From positions 15,059,717-15,123,716 of the forward strand of contig JANAVB010031417.1 in the NCBI GenBank assembly GCA_029216955.1: a stretch of DNA of 64,000 nt. The letters are read 5' to 3'. Shown piece by piece: positions 10,276 to 22,116 of the stretch. Every line of letters starts with the position of its first letter. Positions within the stretch are counted from its first letter, which is position 1. Under the pieces are notes generated by a model. It was not told the origin of the DNA and did no database searches. It was given only the letters and a program-made list of their open reading frames with translations. Made by a program: the position numbers and the translations under genes. The DNA comes from Iris pallida (taxonomy: Eukaryota > Streptophyta > Magnoliopsida > Asparagales > Iridaceae).

Positions 10276-13200
10276 TCACGAGTCAAACAGGTAGGGATAT
10301 CGCGATCGGATGTCGTCCTCACGCTCCCACGTTGACTCACCTAGAGAGTGATGACCCCAAGCAACACGGACTAAGTTAATAGTCTTGTTCTTGAGCGTCT
10401 TTTCTCTCCGGTCCAATATAGACACGGGCCTCTCCTCATACGAAAGGTTGGTACCAACAACCAATTTCGAATGATCTAGGATATGGCTCGGGTCCGAGAT
10501 GTACCGTCTTAATTGGGATACATGGAATACATCATGTACCTCACTTAGCGACGGCGTAAGAGCGAGACGATAGGACACATCACCTACTCGCTCTAGAATA
10601 TCGAACGGCCCTATATACCTAGGACTAAGCTTTCCCCGTACGCCAAAACGAATGACGCCACGGGTAGGCGAGATCCTAAGGAATACATGGTCGCCGACAG
10701 CAAATTCTAAGGGACGCCGATGAGCATCGGCCCAATGGCGCTGGCGATCCTGAGCAACTCGGAGGTGCTCTCTGACTTTCCTGACCACTTCCACCGTCTG
10801 AGAAATCAGTTCTGGACCGAGCATCTGCCTCTCTCCGACATCGTCCCATGCTAACGGGGATCTGCACTTCCTGCCATACAGAGCCTCGAAGGGTGCCATC
10901 TGGATACTGGCCTGGAAACTATTGTTGTACGAGAACTCCACCAGGTGCAGGTGATCCTCCCACGAACCACCGAAGTCAAGGGTACATGACCGCAACATAT
11001 CTTCGAGAGTTTGTATAGTATGCTCTGACTGCCCATCTGTCTGTGGATGATACGCTGAGCTGAACTTGAGACGAGTCCCCAAACTTTGATGAAGACTGCG
11101 CCAGAAGTGCGATGTGAATCTCGTATCCCTGTCTGATACTATGCTGACTGGCACTCCGTGAAGTCGAATGATCTGCCTGAGATACATCTCTGCTAGCTGC
11201 GCCGTCGACTGTCCAACTCTAAATGGAAGAAAGTGTGCCACCTTGGTAAGCCTGTCCACAATGACCCAAATAGCATCTCTGCCTGCCGGAGATCTGGGTA
11301 ATCCAGTCACGAAATCCATGGTAATGTGCTCCCATTTCCATTCTGGGATCGGCAAAGGTTGAAGAAGTCCAGCTGGTCTCTGATGTTCAGCCTTGACCTG
11401 TTGGCAAACCAAACATCGAGAGACATACCGGGCTATCTCTCTCTTCATGCCATTCCACCAAAAGTGTTGACGAATATCTCTGTACATCTTCGTGCTGCCT
11501 GGGTGGATGGAATACTGCGAACTGTGAGCCTCTGCCATGACTTCCTGTCTGATATCTCTACTGGGTACACAAGGACGCGTGCCGTGTCGAAGTGTACCAT
11601 CCTCATGAATACATAACTCTGGCCTTCTCCCTGCCTCACACTCTGCTCTGAGCCGCTGAATCTTGGAATCTGCTAACTGTGCTGTCCGGATCCTCTCAAC
11701 TATGGTGGACTGAACCTGTAGACTGGCCATCAAGGCCACATTGGAAGGGAGGACCACTTCAATTCCCATCTTCTGAAGATCCGACAATAACTCTGATTGC
11801 GCCGTCAGGAAATAAACTCCGGCTCTCCGGCTCAACGCATCTGCTACAATGTTGGCCTTCCCTGGATGATACTGCAAATCTACATCGTAGTCCACCAGTA
11901 GCTCGAGCCATCTTCTCTGCCGCATATTAAGATCCTTCTGGGTGAAAACATACTTCAGGCTCTTATGATCAGTAAATATCTCTACTCTGTCTCCGTACAA
12001 GTAGTGCCTCCACAACTTAAGTGCAAACACTACTGCTGCAAGCTCCAAGTCGTGGGTCGGGTAATTCTTCTCATGATCACGGAGTTGACGTGACGCATAA
12101 GCGATCACCTTCCCATGCTGCATCAAAACACATCCCAATCCTCTGCCTGAAGCGTCACAATAAACTGTGAATCCTCCGGTCCCATCTGGAAGGGTGAGAA
12201 TGGGAGCCGTTATCAAACCTTGCTTCAACTTCTCAAATGATTCCTGACATTCTGCTGTCCATACAAATGGCACATCCTTGCGGGTCAACTGAGTCATCGG
12301 TGCTGAAATCCTTGCAAAATCAGAGATGAATTGCCGGTAGTAGCCGGCCAATCCAAGAAAGCTGCGAACTTCTGCCACTGAGCTGGGTACTGGCCATGCC
12401 TCGATAGCCACAATCTTCTGGGGATCCACTTCCACTCCTCCTCGAGTAATGATGTAACCCAAGTACGAAATATGATCGAGCCAGAACTCGCATTTACTGA
12501 ACTTGGCGTACAACTGGTGTTCTCTGAGAATCTGGAGGACAACTCTGAGATGCTGCTCGTGCTCTGCTTCACTCTTGCTGTAGACCAGGATGTCATCAAG
12601 GAACACTATCACAAACTGGTCCAAGTAAGGCATGAAAATACGGTTCATGAGGTCCATGAACACTGCCGGCGCATTGGTCGCTCCAAAGGGCATAACTAGA
12701 AACTCCCAATGCCCGTACCTCGATCTGAACGCCGTCTTTGGGATGTCCTGCTCTCTAACTCTGATCTGGTGGTATCCTGACCGCAAGTCTATCTTCGAGA
12801 AAACTGAAGCCCCTTTGAGTTGATCAAACAAATCATCTATCCTCGGGAGAGGGTATCTGTTCTTGATTGTCACTGAGTTCAAGGTACGATAATCAACACA
12901 TAGCCTGGACGTACCATCCTTCTTTTTCACAAGAAGCATCGGGGCTCCCCAAGGCGATCCACTAGCACGAATGAATCCCTTGGTTCTAAGTTCTTCAATC
13001 ATCTTGTACAAAATCTCCAACTCTGAAGGCGCCATTCTGTAGACTCGCTCTGATACTGGTGCTGTCCCGGGAATCAAGTCGATGGTGAACTCGATCTCCC
13101 GCTCTGGTGGTATTCCTGGAAGTTCCTCTGGGAAGACATCTGGAAACTCTTCAACTATCCGGGGCAACTGCACTGCTGCTACTGCCATCCGCAATACTGG

Positions 13201-15060
13201 AGGAGATGGCTCTACTGTGCCTCTGGAAAATGAAAACTCTGGCTCTCCGGGAATACTAAAGACAACTCTGCCAACATGGCAGTCTATCCTAGCATAATGG
13301 TTCCTCAACCAATCCATGCCTAGGACTACATCATAGTCTGCCATAGGGAACTCTATGAGCCTAGCGGAGAACTCTCTACCGCTAACTACAATCCGACACG
13401 AGGAAAATACTCGATCTACTCCCACAAGACTATTACCAGTAAGTATATTGAGCCTCACTGATAATGACTCGGGCTCCAATCCTATCCGTGTCGCGAATCG
13501 TGCAGACATGAATGAATGCGATGCACCAGAATCAAATAATACAGATGCTGGTAAGGTGTTGACGAGAATAGTACCTGCCACTACCTCACCTGGTGCAACT
13601 TCTCCTTCCATGGTCATCATCATAGCCTGACCTCTAGCTGCGGGTCCCCTCTGCTGGAAACCCCTCTGTCGATTCTGTGCTGGAGCCTGGGTGAACTGCT
13701 GCTGGTTCTGCTGCTGAAAGGCCTGGGCCTGGGGCGCCAATGGCCTCGGGTACTGCTGTTGCTGCTGCTGCTGGACTGAAACTGGGGCTGGTCCTCTCAC
13801 CGAAGAACTAGAAAGATTGGATGATGATGGACCTCCCCTATTCGGGCAGGTCCCTATCTGGTGGTCTGCTCCTCCACAAGCCAGGCACAATCCCTGTGCC
13901 CTACGACACTCTGCCACTACATGGCCCGGCTTCCCGCAATGAGAACATCCCACCGCGGAAGACTGCTTCTGTTTCTGCTGCTGCGGGTGCGTCGGGGTCG
14001 AATGCTGAACCGACGCCACTGAGGCTGCCCGCCTCAGAGTTCCAATAGTTATACCCCTAGTTGCCGGGGCTGGAGCTGAAGATTGGTGCATCTGGTTGTG
14101 GGACCGCTTCCTGCCTCCGGTCCTGTCCACAATTCTCCGGGAGGTATACTCATGCCTCCTTGCTGCCCTCAACACTGCATCGAACGTCTGGTGCTCGAAC
14201 TGCTCCACAGCCAATAATATCTCTAAGTGCAGCCCTTGCTGGAATCGCTGAGCCCTATCGAACTCGGTTGCCACCAAGGTGGGGGCGAACCTACTCAGCC
14301 TGGAAAACTCGGTCGCATAGCCATCGACCGTCCGGCCTCCTTGCTTCAAGTTGGTGAATCTGGTCTGCAGGTCGTACCGTGCCACCGCATCGAAGTACTT
14401 CGTCTGGAACCTCTCTCTGAACGTCGCCCAAGTGACTGGTGCTGCTAACCCCATGGCCTGAGCTGTCCACCAATCGCGAGCCAAGTCTAACAACTGTAGG
14501 CGTACCACCGCCACCTTCTCATTCTCAGGTGTCCTAGCTGCTTCTAGAACCACCTCGGTATCCTGAAGCCAAGCGTCCGCGGCAATCGCATCTTCACTGC
14601 CGTCAAATAAGGGAGGGTTCAAACGCTTGAAACTGTTGGCCGCCTGATTTCCTTGGGGACCTCCTCGGTTTAGTGCATCATGAACTTCCTGGTGCAAGGC
14701 GTCGCCTCGACGATCTTGGGATGCAAGCAGTTCTCTGATAAGCCCTACCAAAGGCCCCTCATCCTGCCTAGCTGGTTGAACGGGCGGAGCTGCCTGAACA
14801 GGAGGTTCTGAGCCTCCGGGAAGCATAACTCGGGAGGCTACTCCAGAGTGCTGAGCTTGATCTTCCTGGCGCTGGGGCGCTTGTCGAGCTTCCTCTGGCT
14901 GGTTGGCAGGTCCGGGAGTAATGCCGCTGAAGAAGACGACATAGAGAACAATAAGGAAAGGACCAGGACAGATCAATGATACAAGCAATGTGATCAGGTC
15001 GAGATTCTCAGGGATTTGAAGATACGAGCAGAGATCAAGGGCGAAGATTGATTGAGACAT
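10276..15060 (-). CDS. Gag-Pol polyprotein with chromodomain, Tekay type
   Basis: 1594 codons without a stop. Order: Gag (about 150-310), two CCHC zinc knuckles (372-385 [14 protein letters not shown]; 392-405), aspartic protease (LFDSGAS at 508-514), reverse transcriptase (about 690-880, FLDD at 820-823), RNase H (about 963-1076, YCDAS and TDHKS), integrase (HHCC about 1179-1219; DDE core with D in MDFV, D in SDRD, E in QSEHT), and a C-terminal chromodomain (about 1541-1592) that steers insertion to chromatin. All catalytic residues I checked are present; the usual SER after the integrase motif is SEH. The first ~45 residues are hydrophobic and probably translated intron (see the leader intron): after splicing the first in-frame Met would be about residue 78. 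Autonomous element. Confidence 0.95.
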   Translation of the reverse strand: MSQSIFALDLCSYLQIPENLDLITLLVSLICPGPFLIVLYVVFFSGITPGPANQPEEARQAPQRQEDQAQHSGVASRVMLPGGSEPPVQAAPPVQPARQDEGPLVGLIRELLASQDRRGDALHQEVHDALNRGGPQGNQAANSFKRLNPPLFDGSEDAIAADAWLQDTEVVLEAARTPENEKVAVVRLQLLDLARDWWTAQAMGLAAPVTWATFRERFQTKYFDAVARYDLQTRFTNLKQGGRTVDGYATEFSRLSRFAPTLVATEFDRAQRFQQGLHLEILLAVEQFEHQTFDAVLRAARRHEYTSRRIVDRTGGRKRSHNQMHQSSAPAPATRGITIGTLRRAASVASVQHSTPTHPQQQKQKQSSAVGCSHCGKPGHVVAECRRAQGLCLACGGADHQIGTCPNRGGPSSSNLSSSSVRGPAPVSVQQQQQQQYPRPLAPQAQAFQQQNQQQFTQAPAQNRQRGFQQRGPAARGQAMMMTMEGEVAPGEVVAGTILVNTLPASVLFDSGASHSFMSARFATRIGLEPESLSVRLNILTGNSLVGVDRVFSSCRIVVSGREFSARLIEFPMADYDVVLGMDWLRNHYARIDCHVGRVVFSIPGEPEFSFSRGTVEPSPPVLRMAVAAVQLPRIVEEFPDVFPEELPGIPPEREIEFTIDLIPGTAPVSERVYRMAPSELEILYKMIEELRTKGFIRASGSPWGAPMLLVKKKDGTSRLCVDYRTLNSVTIKNRYPLPRIDDLFDQLKGASVFSKIDLRSGYHQIRVREQDIPKTAFRSRYGHWEFLVMPFGATNAPAVFMDLMNRIFMPYLDQFVIVFLDDILVYSKSEAEHEQHLRVVLQILREHQLYAKFSKCEFWLDHISYLGYIITRGGVEVDPQKIVAIEAWPVPSSVAEVRSFLGLAGYYRQFISDFARISAPMTQLTRKDVPFVWTAECQESFEKLKQGLITAPILTLPDGTGGFTVYCDASGRGLGCVLMQHGKVIAYASRQLRDHEKNYPTHDLELAAVVFALKLWRHYLYGDRVEIFTDHKSLKYVFTQKDLNMRQRRWLELLVDYDVDLQYHPGKANIVADALSRRAGVYFLTAQSELLSDLQKMGIEVVLPSNVALMASLQVQSTIVERIRTAQLADSKIQRLRAECEAGRRPELCIHEDGTLRHGTRPCVPSRDIRQEVMAEAHSSQYSIHPGSTKMYRDIRQHFWWNGMKREIARYVSRCLVCQQVKAEHQRPAGLLQPLPIPEWKWEHITMDFVTGLPRSPAGRDAIWVIVDRLTKVAHFLPFRVGQSTAQLAEMYLRQIIRLHGVPVSIVSDRDTRFTSHFWRSLHQSLGTRLKFSSAYHPQTDGQSEHTIQTLEDMLRSCTLDFGGSWEDHLHLVEFSYNNSFQASIQMAPFEALYGRKCRSPLAWDDVGERQMLGPELISQTVEVVRKVREHLRVAQDRQRHWADAHRRPLEFAVGDHVFLRISPTRGVIRFGVRGKLSPRYIGPFDILERVGDVSYRLALTPSLSEVHDVFHVSQLRRYISDPSHILDHSKLVVGTNLSYEERPVSILDRREKTLKNKTINLVRVAWGHHSLGESTWEREDDIRSRYPYLFDS

Positions 15061-15098
15061 CTATTCGGTAAACCCTCACATTTTTTGATTGACAAGAC
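14927..15098 (-). other. Predicted leader intron of A
   Basis: The donor ATGCAG|GTCTTG (GT at 15098-15097) lies 25 bp inside the 5' LTR edge. The acceptor TCGTCTTCTTCAG|C ends at 14927, giving 172 bp. b and C have a donor in the same motif and an acceptor at the same place before gag. The ATG of the long frame (15060) lies inside this intron. Confidence 0.5.
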
Positions 15099-15115
15099 CT
15101 GCATGGGCCACCACT
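15099..15115 (-). promoter_or_regulatory. Conserved motif at the primer-site position of A
   Basis: AGTGGTGGCCCATGCAG lies just after the 5' LTR end. Almost the same motif occurs at this place in b, C and D. It does not match the initiator-Met primer site TGGTATCAGAGC usual in Tekay elements. It could be a different primer site, a conserved splice donor, or both. Confidence 0.55.
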
Positions 15116-15122
15116 TAAACCG

Positions 15123-17958
15123 TGTCACGCCCCAGAACCAGAATACTGGAGAGCGGGGGCAGACACAGCCAGCTACGTATATTGAAATAGAATACATCTC
15201 AACTATACGGTCACGGCTGTCTAGATATGAAGGTTTACTACAAGCCAGCAGTCTCTTAAGGTCAAGCCTATTGTCTCAATCTCAAGCAATTAACAGAGTT
15301 ACAAGATATTAGAGCATCAAATATATATATAAGGCGTCCCAAATACTACATATTGGATGATCATGAAGCTAGTCGTACAAAATGATATGACTAGCAAGAG
15401 TTCAGTCATACATGATCAACCCTAGGATTTTGTTAATCATGTTTACAGCCCGTAGGCAGACAGTAAGTAAATGTGCATCGAGCTAACAGGTGCTCGTCGG
15501 CTAAACGCCTAAAAAGAATAAATTTACATATAAGTGGGTGAAACAAAAAGGAAAACCCACTCTTGGCCCGGGTTCCGTCTAGTTGTCACCATTGGGCTGG
15601 AAGCTTGGTAGATCCTCGGGAGCTGCTCCGAAATCTGGCCACACAAAACCAGCTGGGTCAAACCCCAGAAAGAGCAAGTGCCACAAAGGAGGCCACAAAT
15701 AAGAACAAAAGCCAGCATATTAGAACATAAAGAATAAAAGAAGATACGAATAGTAAGGTACACAGGGCAATAAACGACTAGGGACGTGGAACCATTCCGG
15801 GAGCCAGGTTACAATCCTTAAACCAAACAAGGACCGGAATTGTACCCCTTCGCCTGAATAGCTCACTGTCTCTACCCATTTATCGTTAGAGATAAGTAAA
15901 ACAAACATGCTCAGGAGATAGCAGGTACTGGAGCTAGACAAGACTTAGACAAGGCTGGACACCATCCATTCACAATCGGCCAAGCAAGTACTACGGCTTA
16001 CTACTTTAACTAACTAGGGTTATCACAAGCCTTAATTACTAACAAGATGCAAGTGAGAAACTCCCAGTCCCAAGCCCTGCAGACCATCCAGTTATCCTTC
16101 CGCGGGTTGAGAGTTATAGGTGGGTACATTGCCCGGGAGACAAATGTACCCTTAGGTGACTTAGAGGGTGCAACACATGACAGTGTGCTGGAAATGTGCT
16201 CTACTCGTCGGCAAGCTACAAGTCCATTAAAGCGCCCAGATAACGAGATTGCCTGTGACTGGGAATTCTCCATGTTCTAGTTTGATCTAATAATTAGCCT
16301 AATCCAATTTAGCACGAGTCCCCGGCCGTGGTACCCAGGAAGTCACGTCCTAGACATGATGCAAGACAAGACAAGTGATTTGCACAGAGCAACAAGTAGT
16401 ACACCCACGGTGTCAAGACAAGTCAAGTTACATGCTATCAGGGCAAGTCAAGTCATGTCAAGTCAGGAGTGCGCCTCCGCGGGCCACTTTCAAGTCGAGC
16501 CGAGTTATCAAGTTACAGGTTCAAGTTACCAAGTTACGAAGTTATACGCCAAGTTATTAACAAGATAGGAGAAAAACTAGCCGCAAGCCAAATCATGTCA
16601 AATCATAGAAAATCGTGTCAAGACGTGTTAGACCAAGTCAAGTCGTGTGGTGGACAAAAAAATCTTAGAAAACAAAATTTAGCCAGAAACCAAGGACCAA
16701 GGTCCACCAGAGCACAGGGTGTGCTGGGCTAAAGGCGACCCAAGGGGGGGCGCCGGGCAAGGCTCGGCTAGGGTGCGCGGCGGTGTCAAGAGACGCGCTC
16801 GAGGAACAACCGCAACACACCAAAGGCGTGAGCGGGGGCAACGCGGAGCCAGAACGCGCGAGGGCGCGTCCGACGAGGCGCGCGGGGCGCAACGCAGCGA
16901 AGTGCGCGCGGGAGGGCGCAGCGCAGCGGAGTGCGCGCGCAAGGGCGCAGCGCAGCGGAGTGCGCGCGGGAGGGCTCAGCGCAGCGGAGTGCGTGCGCAA
17001 GGGCGCAGCGCAGCGGAGTACGCGCGCAAGGGCGCAGCGCAGCGGAGTGCGCACGGGAGGGCGCAGCGCAGCGGAGTGCGCGCGCAAGGGCGCAGCGAAG
17101 CGGAGTGCGCGCGCAAGGGCGCAGCGCAGCGGAGTGCGCACGGGAGGGCGCAGCGCAGCGGAGTGCGCGCGCAAGGGCGCAGCGCAGCGGAGTGCGCGCG
17201 GGAGGGCGCGGCACAGCGGAGTGCGCGCGCAAGGGCACAGCGCAGCGGAGTGCGCGCGGGAGGGCGCGCCAGCACGGCGGCGCGCACGCGCAACGGCGCG
17301 GCGCGGGCACGGGTCCGGGTGGCCTTCTTCTTCTCCAAGTTGGCTGAGAAGAACACTAAAAATGGGTTCCAAAGTTCAAAATCTCACAACTTTGCCAATA
17401 AAACTCCAAATTCGGATTTTCAAAGTTCTAACTTGGGTGAAATTTGATTCTCTACAACATAGAGGCATCAAAACCCACCAAAACCAACTCAAAATAGATC
17501 AAAACCACTAATTTCCAAAAATGGGAAAAAGTTAGATCTAGAACAGATGAAGCTTCAAAACACAAAACATCAAGACCTAAGGTTGTTCAAAACCATCTCC
17601 TTAAGCTAATGGACAAATAATATTGGGTCCTTATGTAGTGGCAAGGAGCACTTGCCTATGGTGTGGTGTTGTGTGGAAGAAGGAAGAAGAAGAAGAAAAT
17701 TAATGGAGAGTAAAGAGGAGAGAGAAAGTTAGGTGGGGATATAATGAGGGTGGTTGTGGTGGAAATGAGGGAGGAGTGTAGGTTAAGGTGTTCCACTACA
17801 TATTAAACCAACCAACTAAACCAAACCAATTAAAACCAAGCCGAACCAAAACCCGAAATACGAGAGAACCCAAAATTCTGCAAGTCGAGAAAATTAAAAA
17901 TACAAGCCAAAAATCCAACTACGAGCATAAATACGAAATACGGAAAATAAGGGTGACA
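15123..17958 (-). repeat. 5' LTR of A
   Basis: 2836 bp, ends TGTCAC...GTGACA, nearly identical to 7199-10106. The 72-bp length difference is mostly copy number in the GC-rich array. It should carry A's promoter on the minus strand; no strong TATA box stands out. Confidence 0.95.
16874..17262. repeat. GC-rich 29-bp minisatellite in A 5' LTR
   Basis: About 13 units of the same 29-bp repeat as at 8952-9415, with more GCGCAAGG-type units. Fewer copies than the other LTR, so the array changes length within one element's lifetime. Confidence 0.95.
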
Positions 17959-17963
17959 AAGAC
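17959..17963. repeat. Target-site duplication of A, right (AAGAC)
   Basis: Matches AAGAC at 7194-7198. Confidence 0.95.
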
Positions 17964-18122
17964 CGCAATCGAAACCGCGGCTAAAGGAGCAGCTTTCAAC
18001 ACAACCAGAATGGACAACACCCACTCTGACAGAAGAAAGAGCCCCCAAAGCCGCAGCACCGCAATTTTGATCTGCGCCACATAACGGAGACGAGGCTCGA
18101 GCATCCCGATCTTTGGATACAA
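17964..18122 (-). pseudogene. ORF in the H LTR cut by insertion of A
   Basis: A minus-strand frame starting at 18122 (MYPKIGML) stays open to the insertion point of A and, in the same frame, continues on the other side from 7198 to a stop at 7088. Before A inserted it would have been about 107 codons. A minus-strand TATA box lies 190 bp upstream. The product has a hydrophobic centre and no recognised domain, and two other frames are also open here, so it may be accidental. Confidence 0.2.
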
Positions 18123-18314
18123 TAGGCACCTTCCGCCTGCCTCTGAAGCCCTCGACTCCGACTTTTGGATGTAACAGTCACCTTCAAGTACATCAATGAG
18201 GACAATGTGTCACATCTTCACCTTCGAAAGCATCTCATCGACAGAATGCACTCAAGTAAATAAGTTCATTTCGGAAGGACGTGAGAGAACGAGAAGCAAA
18301 CTCTCTCCATGCCA

Positions 18315-18324
18315 TTATTTATAG
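18315..18324 (-). promoter_or_regulatory. TATA box, minus strand, in H LTR
   Basis: CTATAAATAA on the minus strand followed by a GAGAGAG leader. It would drive transcription through the split ORF toward the PMD gene, opposite to the LTR's own direction. Confidence 0.4.
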
Positions 18325-19246
18325 GCCGGGCAAATCAAACCCATACGCCAAGTGGATGGCTCTCCGTATCCTGTGCAATAAATTTGCATTAAATGGATGA
18401 ACCTGACGCTTCGAATTCAGCCAAGTCAAAAACGGCTATTTAAAGCACTCGAAGAACGTGACAGTCGCACCAATAAAGACGTGTCAAGCGGAGCAGATGC
18501 GCCGGTCAGACCGCGTATCACATAGACATACCTCAGCACCAAGCGCTTCACAAGCATGTGCCCCCATGCGGCCCCATGCGCCTAGTGGAACGCCGATCGA
18601 TGCGCCCACTCAACCGACCATCACCTGTCAAAAATATTAAATGCTGAAGTCTGACAGAGTTGGCAGCACGTCTCTCGAGGACTGAACAGTTGGCAGCTTT
18701 TTCAGAAGACGAAGCGTCGCCAACGTCAGCATCATCATTACTTCCCTTCGACGGTTACGACCACGTGGCCGTCCAACCATCTCGCATGTGCCTCCGCAGC
18801 CATGCGCCCAAAGCTCTGCATGCACCTCAAAAGCCATGCGCCTCAGACTTTTCTCTGATCCTTAAAGACAGAAGTAAAGTCACTACTGAAGCCTCGCATG
18901 CACCTCAAAAGCCATGCGCCCTAAATTGTTCGTGACTCCCAAAGGTTACGAGCCAAAGTCTTCTCATACGTCCAATCCCAGGTGCATCCTATCAGATCAT
19001 TCCCCGTCAAATTCGAGATCTCCGAGCCATGGGACTACAACACGTGTCCTTTGACTCGATTCACCCAAGATCTCAGCAACAGAAAGATTCTTCCCCCTGC
19101 TATGTGCCAGCCCACAACAGTAGCATAAAGAATTCAACTCCTCAATCAGGGCGCATCGTCCATGTGCCTCCATCAGTAATCACCACGTGGTGTCCCCGCG
19201 TCCAGGCGCATCCTATATATGCGTGCATGAGCAGCTAGCCTACAGA

Positions 19247-19256
19247 CTATAAATAG
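19247..19256 (+). promoter_or_regulatory. TATA box of the H LTR
   Basis: CTATAAATAG on the plus strand, followed by CT-rich sequence and about 310 bp to the inferred LTR end; the expected core promoter for transcription of H from its LTR. Confidence 0.6.
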
Positions 19257-19567
19257 AGAGATCATTTTCTTCTTCCAGACACGGACATATATAGACAGAC
19301 AGAGACGTCACACAACCACCGAGGCAGATACAGATACTCAACGTCTTCTTCCTCTCCGTAAGCTCCAGCACCCAGAGCAACTCAGACCTTCAGAGAACCG
19401 ATAACCGTCGTCAGATCGTTAACGGAGTCAACGTATTACCCCTCGCTCCATCGGTACAAGGGACCCAGATAAACAAAAGTGTACTCCTAGGACTACGTCT
19501 AAGTCCTACATTGTAACACTGTTCTGTTTGTATTAAAATTTCCATCAAAAGATTTTAATGGCAAACA

Positions 19568-21295
19568 CGTACCACCTTCCCCGATGTGCCACGTAGGCTA
19601 TTCGTGCATTTTGTACGGAATCCCGCCGTGACGCGTGTATTCGAAATTCAGAAAGTGTGTTTCGGAATAGCAACTTCGTGCGCATTTTTCAAAGAATCTG
19701 ACCGTTGCATCGTCGAACCGTTTCTTCCATCTCAATTTTGGTATATACCCCTTCACTCTCCTCAAGTTCTGTCCGTTAATTTTGTCATTTGATACATCAA
19801 AATCAGCTGCCAAGTTGACACTTTAATTTGAACTGTTTTTGGACAGTTTTGTCGAGCCGACTTCGTCAGCTCGTAACTCCGCCGTCGCAGCTCTGTTTGG
19901 CATGCCACCAGTTCTTGTGCGTAGCTGGTATAACCCTCTTCCTGTCCCTTAAATTTTGCTTCATTGTGAGCACATTTGGTTGGTCGAATTCGACGCCAAA
20001 GTTGGCCGTCCGAATTCTTAATTTTATACTTATAAAATTCTATTTTTAAATCCAGGACTCAGGATTCAATTTCTGACACCATCAGTAGACTCGTGGCATC
20101 GTTCTGGCACATTTTTATATAAATTTTGCTTGATTTGGAGGACGTGGGCCCTGACACGCATTTTGGTGCAAAGTGGGCCCTACAATCCGAGTCAACGGGT
20201 CACTTTGAGATCGGCTCATCGGAATCCAATTTCGGATATACCGTTGAGTTCGTATCGTTATTCTGAACTCATTGACATATAATTTGCTATATTTTGTGGA
20301 CATTGGCTCCGATATGCATTTCCGTGCAAATCGGATTCCAATATCCGGGTCAACGGGCCATTTTGAGATCGGCTCATCGGAATCCAATTTCGGATATACC
20401 GTTGAGTTTGTATCGTCATTATGGATTCGTGGACATATATTTTGCTAGATTTTGAGGACTTTTATTTCTGGCACATTTTTTGGTACAAAGTGGGTCCGAC
20501 ACGGACACCATTTTGATCCGAAATTACCTTTTTGTTCCTGTGTCCAAATTGGACTTATGGATAGGCTACCCTAGCTAATTTGACCATTCTGGACACGTTG
20601 GTGATGGTTGTTTCACCATCCGATAACATCTATCGATTTTTACCCTATTATTATAATATTTCTCTTTTTGTTGTATTTTGAGATCCATCGATTCCAGTGA
20701 TTTTACAACCACTGAAATTGATATATTGACTAAAAGTCAACTGTAAGTCAACCATTGACCCAGTTTGACCTAGTTTGACTTGGTTTGACTTCCTGTGACC
20801 TAGTTTGACCTAGTGTGACTCAGTGTGACCTATTTTAACTTAGTTGGACTGAGGTTGGCATAGATTACATAGCTTATACTATATAATCATGCCTAACACT
20901 GTTGAACCCTAATTAGCTTACATATATCTCATCTTTAGGTCTGTGATTTCACTCTGAGCCAGATTACACAGTTGACATATTCCACCAGATCGCAGGCGAG
21001 TACATTCTCTGATAATATTTCCGTTTTATGATATCGTCTATGTTTCTTGTATTTAGTGTAGATATCCTTGTTCTCTTGACACATTATTCACACGGATTGG
21101 TATTTATCTGGATCCCGTCATGAGATGTTATTTCTTGTATTATTTGGTATATCTTGTACAAGTCTTTCTTGTTCCTTGTGCATTGTATAGACACGATTCC
21201 TGTAAAGGCTAGCTACCCTCTCAGAGAATCACGTGTCATGATGTGTCATGGTTGGATCCACTATACTAGTCGGGGACGGAGAGTACTAGTGTAGA
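19568..21295 (+). repeat. Diverged Tekay-like LTR fragment
   Basis: Parts of this segment match other LTRs in the window at low identity: about 20440-20620 resembles the D LTR near 34800-34970 (CTAGCTAATTTGACCATTCTG region), and 20990-21240 resembles the C LTR near 24090-24200. A block including GATCGGCTCATCGGAATCC is duplicated with a 158-bp offset (about 20207 and 20365). The short phrase GTTTGACCTAGTTTGACTT recurs around 20750-20830. No intact end or partner LTR is visible; the right side is cut by F. Confidence 0.55.
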
Positions 21296-22116
21296 TGTCA
21301 CGTCCCACTTCCGTAGGAGCGATCGTCCTTGCTAAGGCGTGATGTCGCACGAGCCTAGATTGCGCTCGTGCAAGGCGGGTTCCATAACGGCCGATTTCAG
21401 CGGCTGCGACGGGGTCGTCGTACAGAAGTCCCATGCAGAGACATTGAAGAATAGCAGTAGAAATTTAGAACAAACACAAGTTATTCAAAGAAGCTCTTTA
21501 TTGATATTGAAACAACGGTTATATTGGGGGCGCAAGGCCAAGATTACAATAACTCAAGCTCACTCTTCTCACTTTACAAGTCACTCTTCTCTCTCTCTCA
21601 TCTCTCGATTACAATGCTTGAGCTAGCGGAAGCTTCGGAAGACGATGTCCATACATTAAGTCGAAAGGACCGTAATGTGAAAGTTGACTAAGTCAGGGAG
21701 TCGTTAGGCACAACCTCATCTTGAAGCACGGTCAAGTCTAGGCAAAGTCTAAGGGCACGACCAGCACAAGTCGTCCCCTTGACGTCATTGGCACGAGAAT
21801 TGGTCTAGCGACACTTGAGTTTAAGTCAAAGTCTTGGCACGACCGAGTTCGCATGAGTTGCTCATCGGCGAAGTGCTATCTCAATAAGTTGAAGGCACGA
21901 ATAGAGTATGGCACGACCCTGCCGTTCCAAGTTGAAGTTTGGTCGAGTACGTAAGCGATGAGGCACCGCCTCGATCGAAATATATGATGACATGATAGCA
22001 CGACTATGTCGTCGCATAACGAGTTGGTTAAACATCAAGTCTTAAAATTGATCCTAAGGCAAGACTAGAAAGACAATCGAAAAGGTTTAAGCTGCACAAA
22101 GTAAATGAACGTGTCG

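Larger units (their letters stand above)
7199..17958 (-). mobile_element. A: complete Tekay/Del-type Ty3/gypsy chromovirus
   Basis: A full-length element: 5-bp target duplications AAGAC on both sides, LTRs of 2908 bp (7199-10106) and 2836 bp (15123-17958) with TGTCAC...GTGACA ends, and a 5.0-kb interior with one uninterrupted gag-pol frame ending in a chromodomain. The two LTRs look nearly identical apart from minisatellite copy number and scattered single changes, so insertion was recent. The conserved GAGGACGAAATT box and polypurine tract precede the 3' LTR as in other Tekay elements. It sits inside the LTR of H. Confidence 0.95.
3734..19567 (+). mobile_element. H: 3' half of a Tat-like LTR retrotransposon with antisense PMD gene
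   Basis: Three things define H: a minus-strand PMD gene (6256-3734), a polypurine tract (6630-6644) and a long LTR (6645-19567) that was later split by element A. The arrangement matches E: LTR beginning TGTAG, preceded by an almost identical polypurine tract, with an antisense gene starting from its own TATA box just inside the 3' LTR. H would therefore be transcribed on the plus strand, with its (missing) pol to the left. Classification as Tat-like rests on this parallel; no H polymerase is present to confirm it. Confidence 0.55.
6645..19567 (+). repeat. 3' LTR of H, split by element A
   Basis: The LTR starts TGTAGAAGC at 6645 and probably ends GCAAACA at 19567; with A and one target copy removed it is about 2.16 kb. 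It carries a plus-strand TATA box (19247-19256) followed by about 310 bp of R/U5-like sequence, and it is peppered with CATGCGC/GCGCATG words (for example 6518, 6548, 6563, 6895, 6922, 18811, 18837, 18914). The right end is inferred by analogy to E's LTR end and has no target duplication to confirm it. Confidence 0.55.

Noticed and set aside
13082..14448. Plus-strand frames of 70-100 codons opposite A's gag-pol
   Set aside because: Shadows of a strongly supported minus-strand coding region.
16665..17511. The same kind of long frames in A's 5' LTR
   Set aside because: Same 29-bp array artefact.
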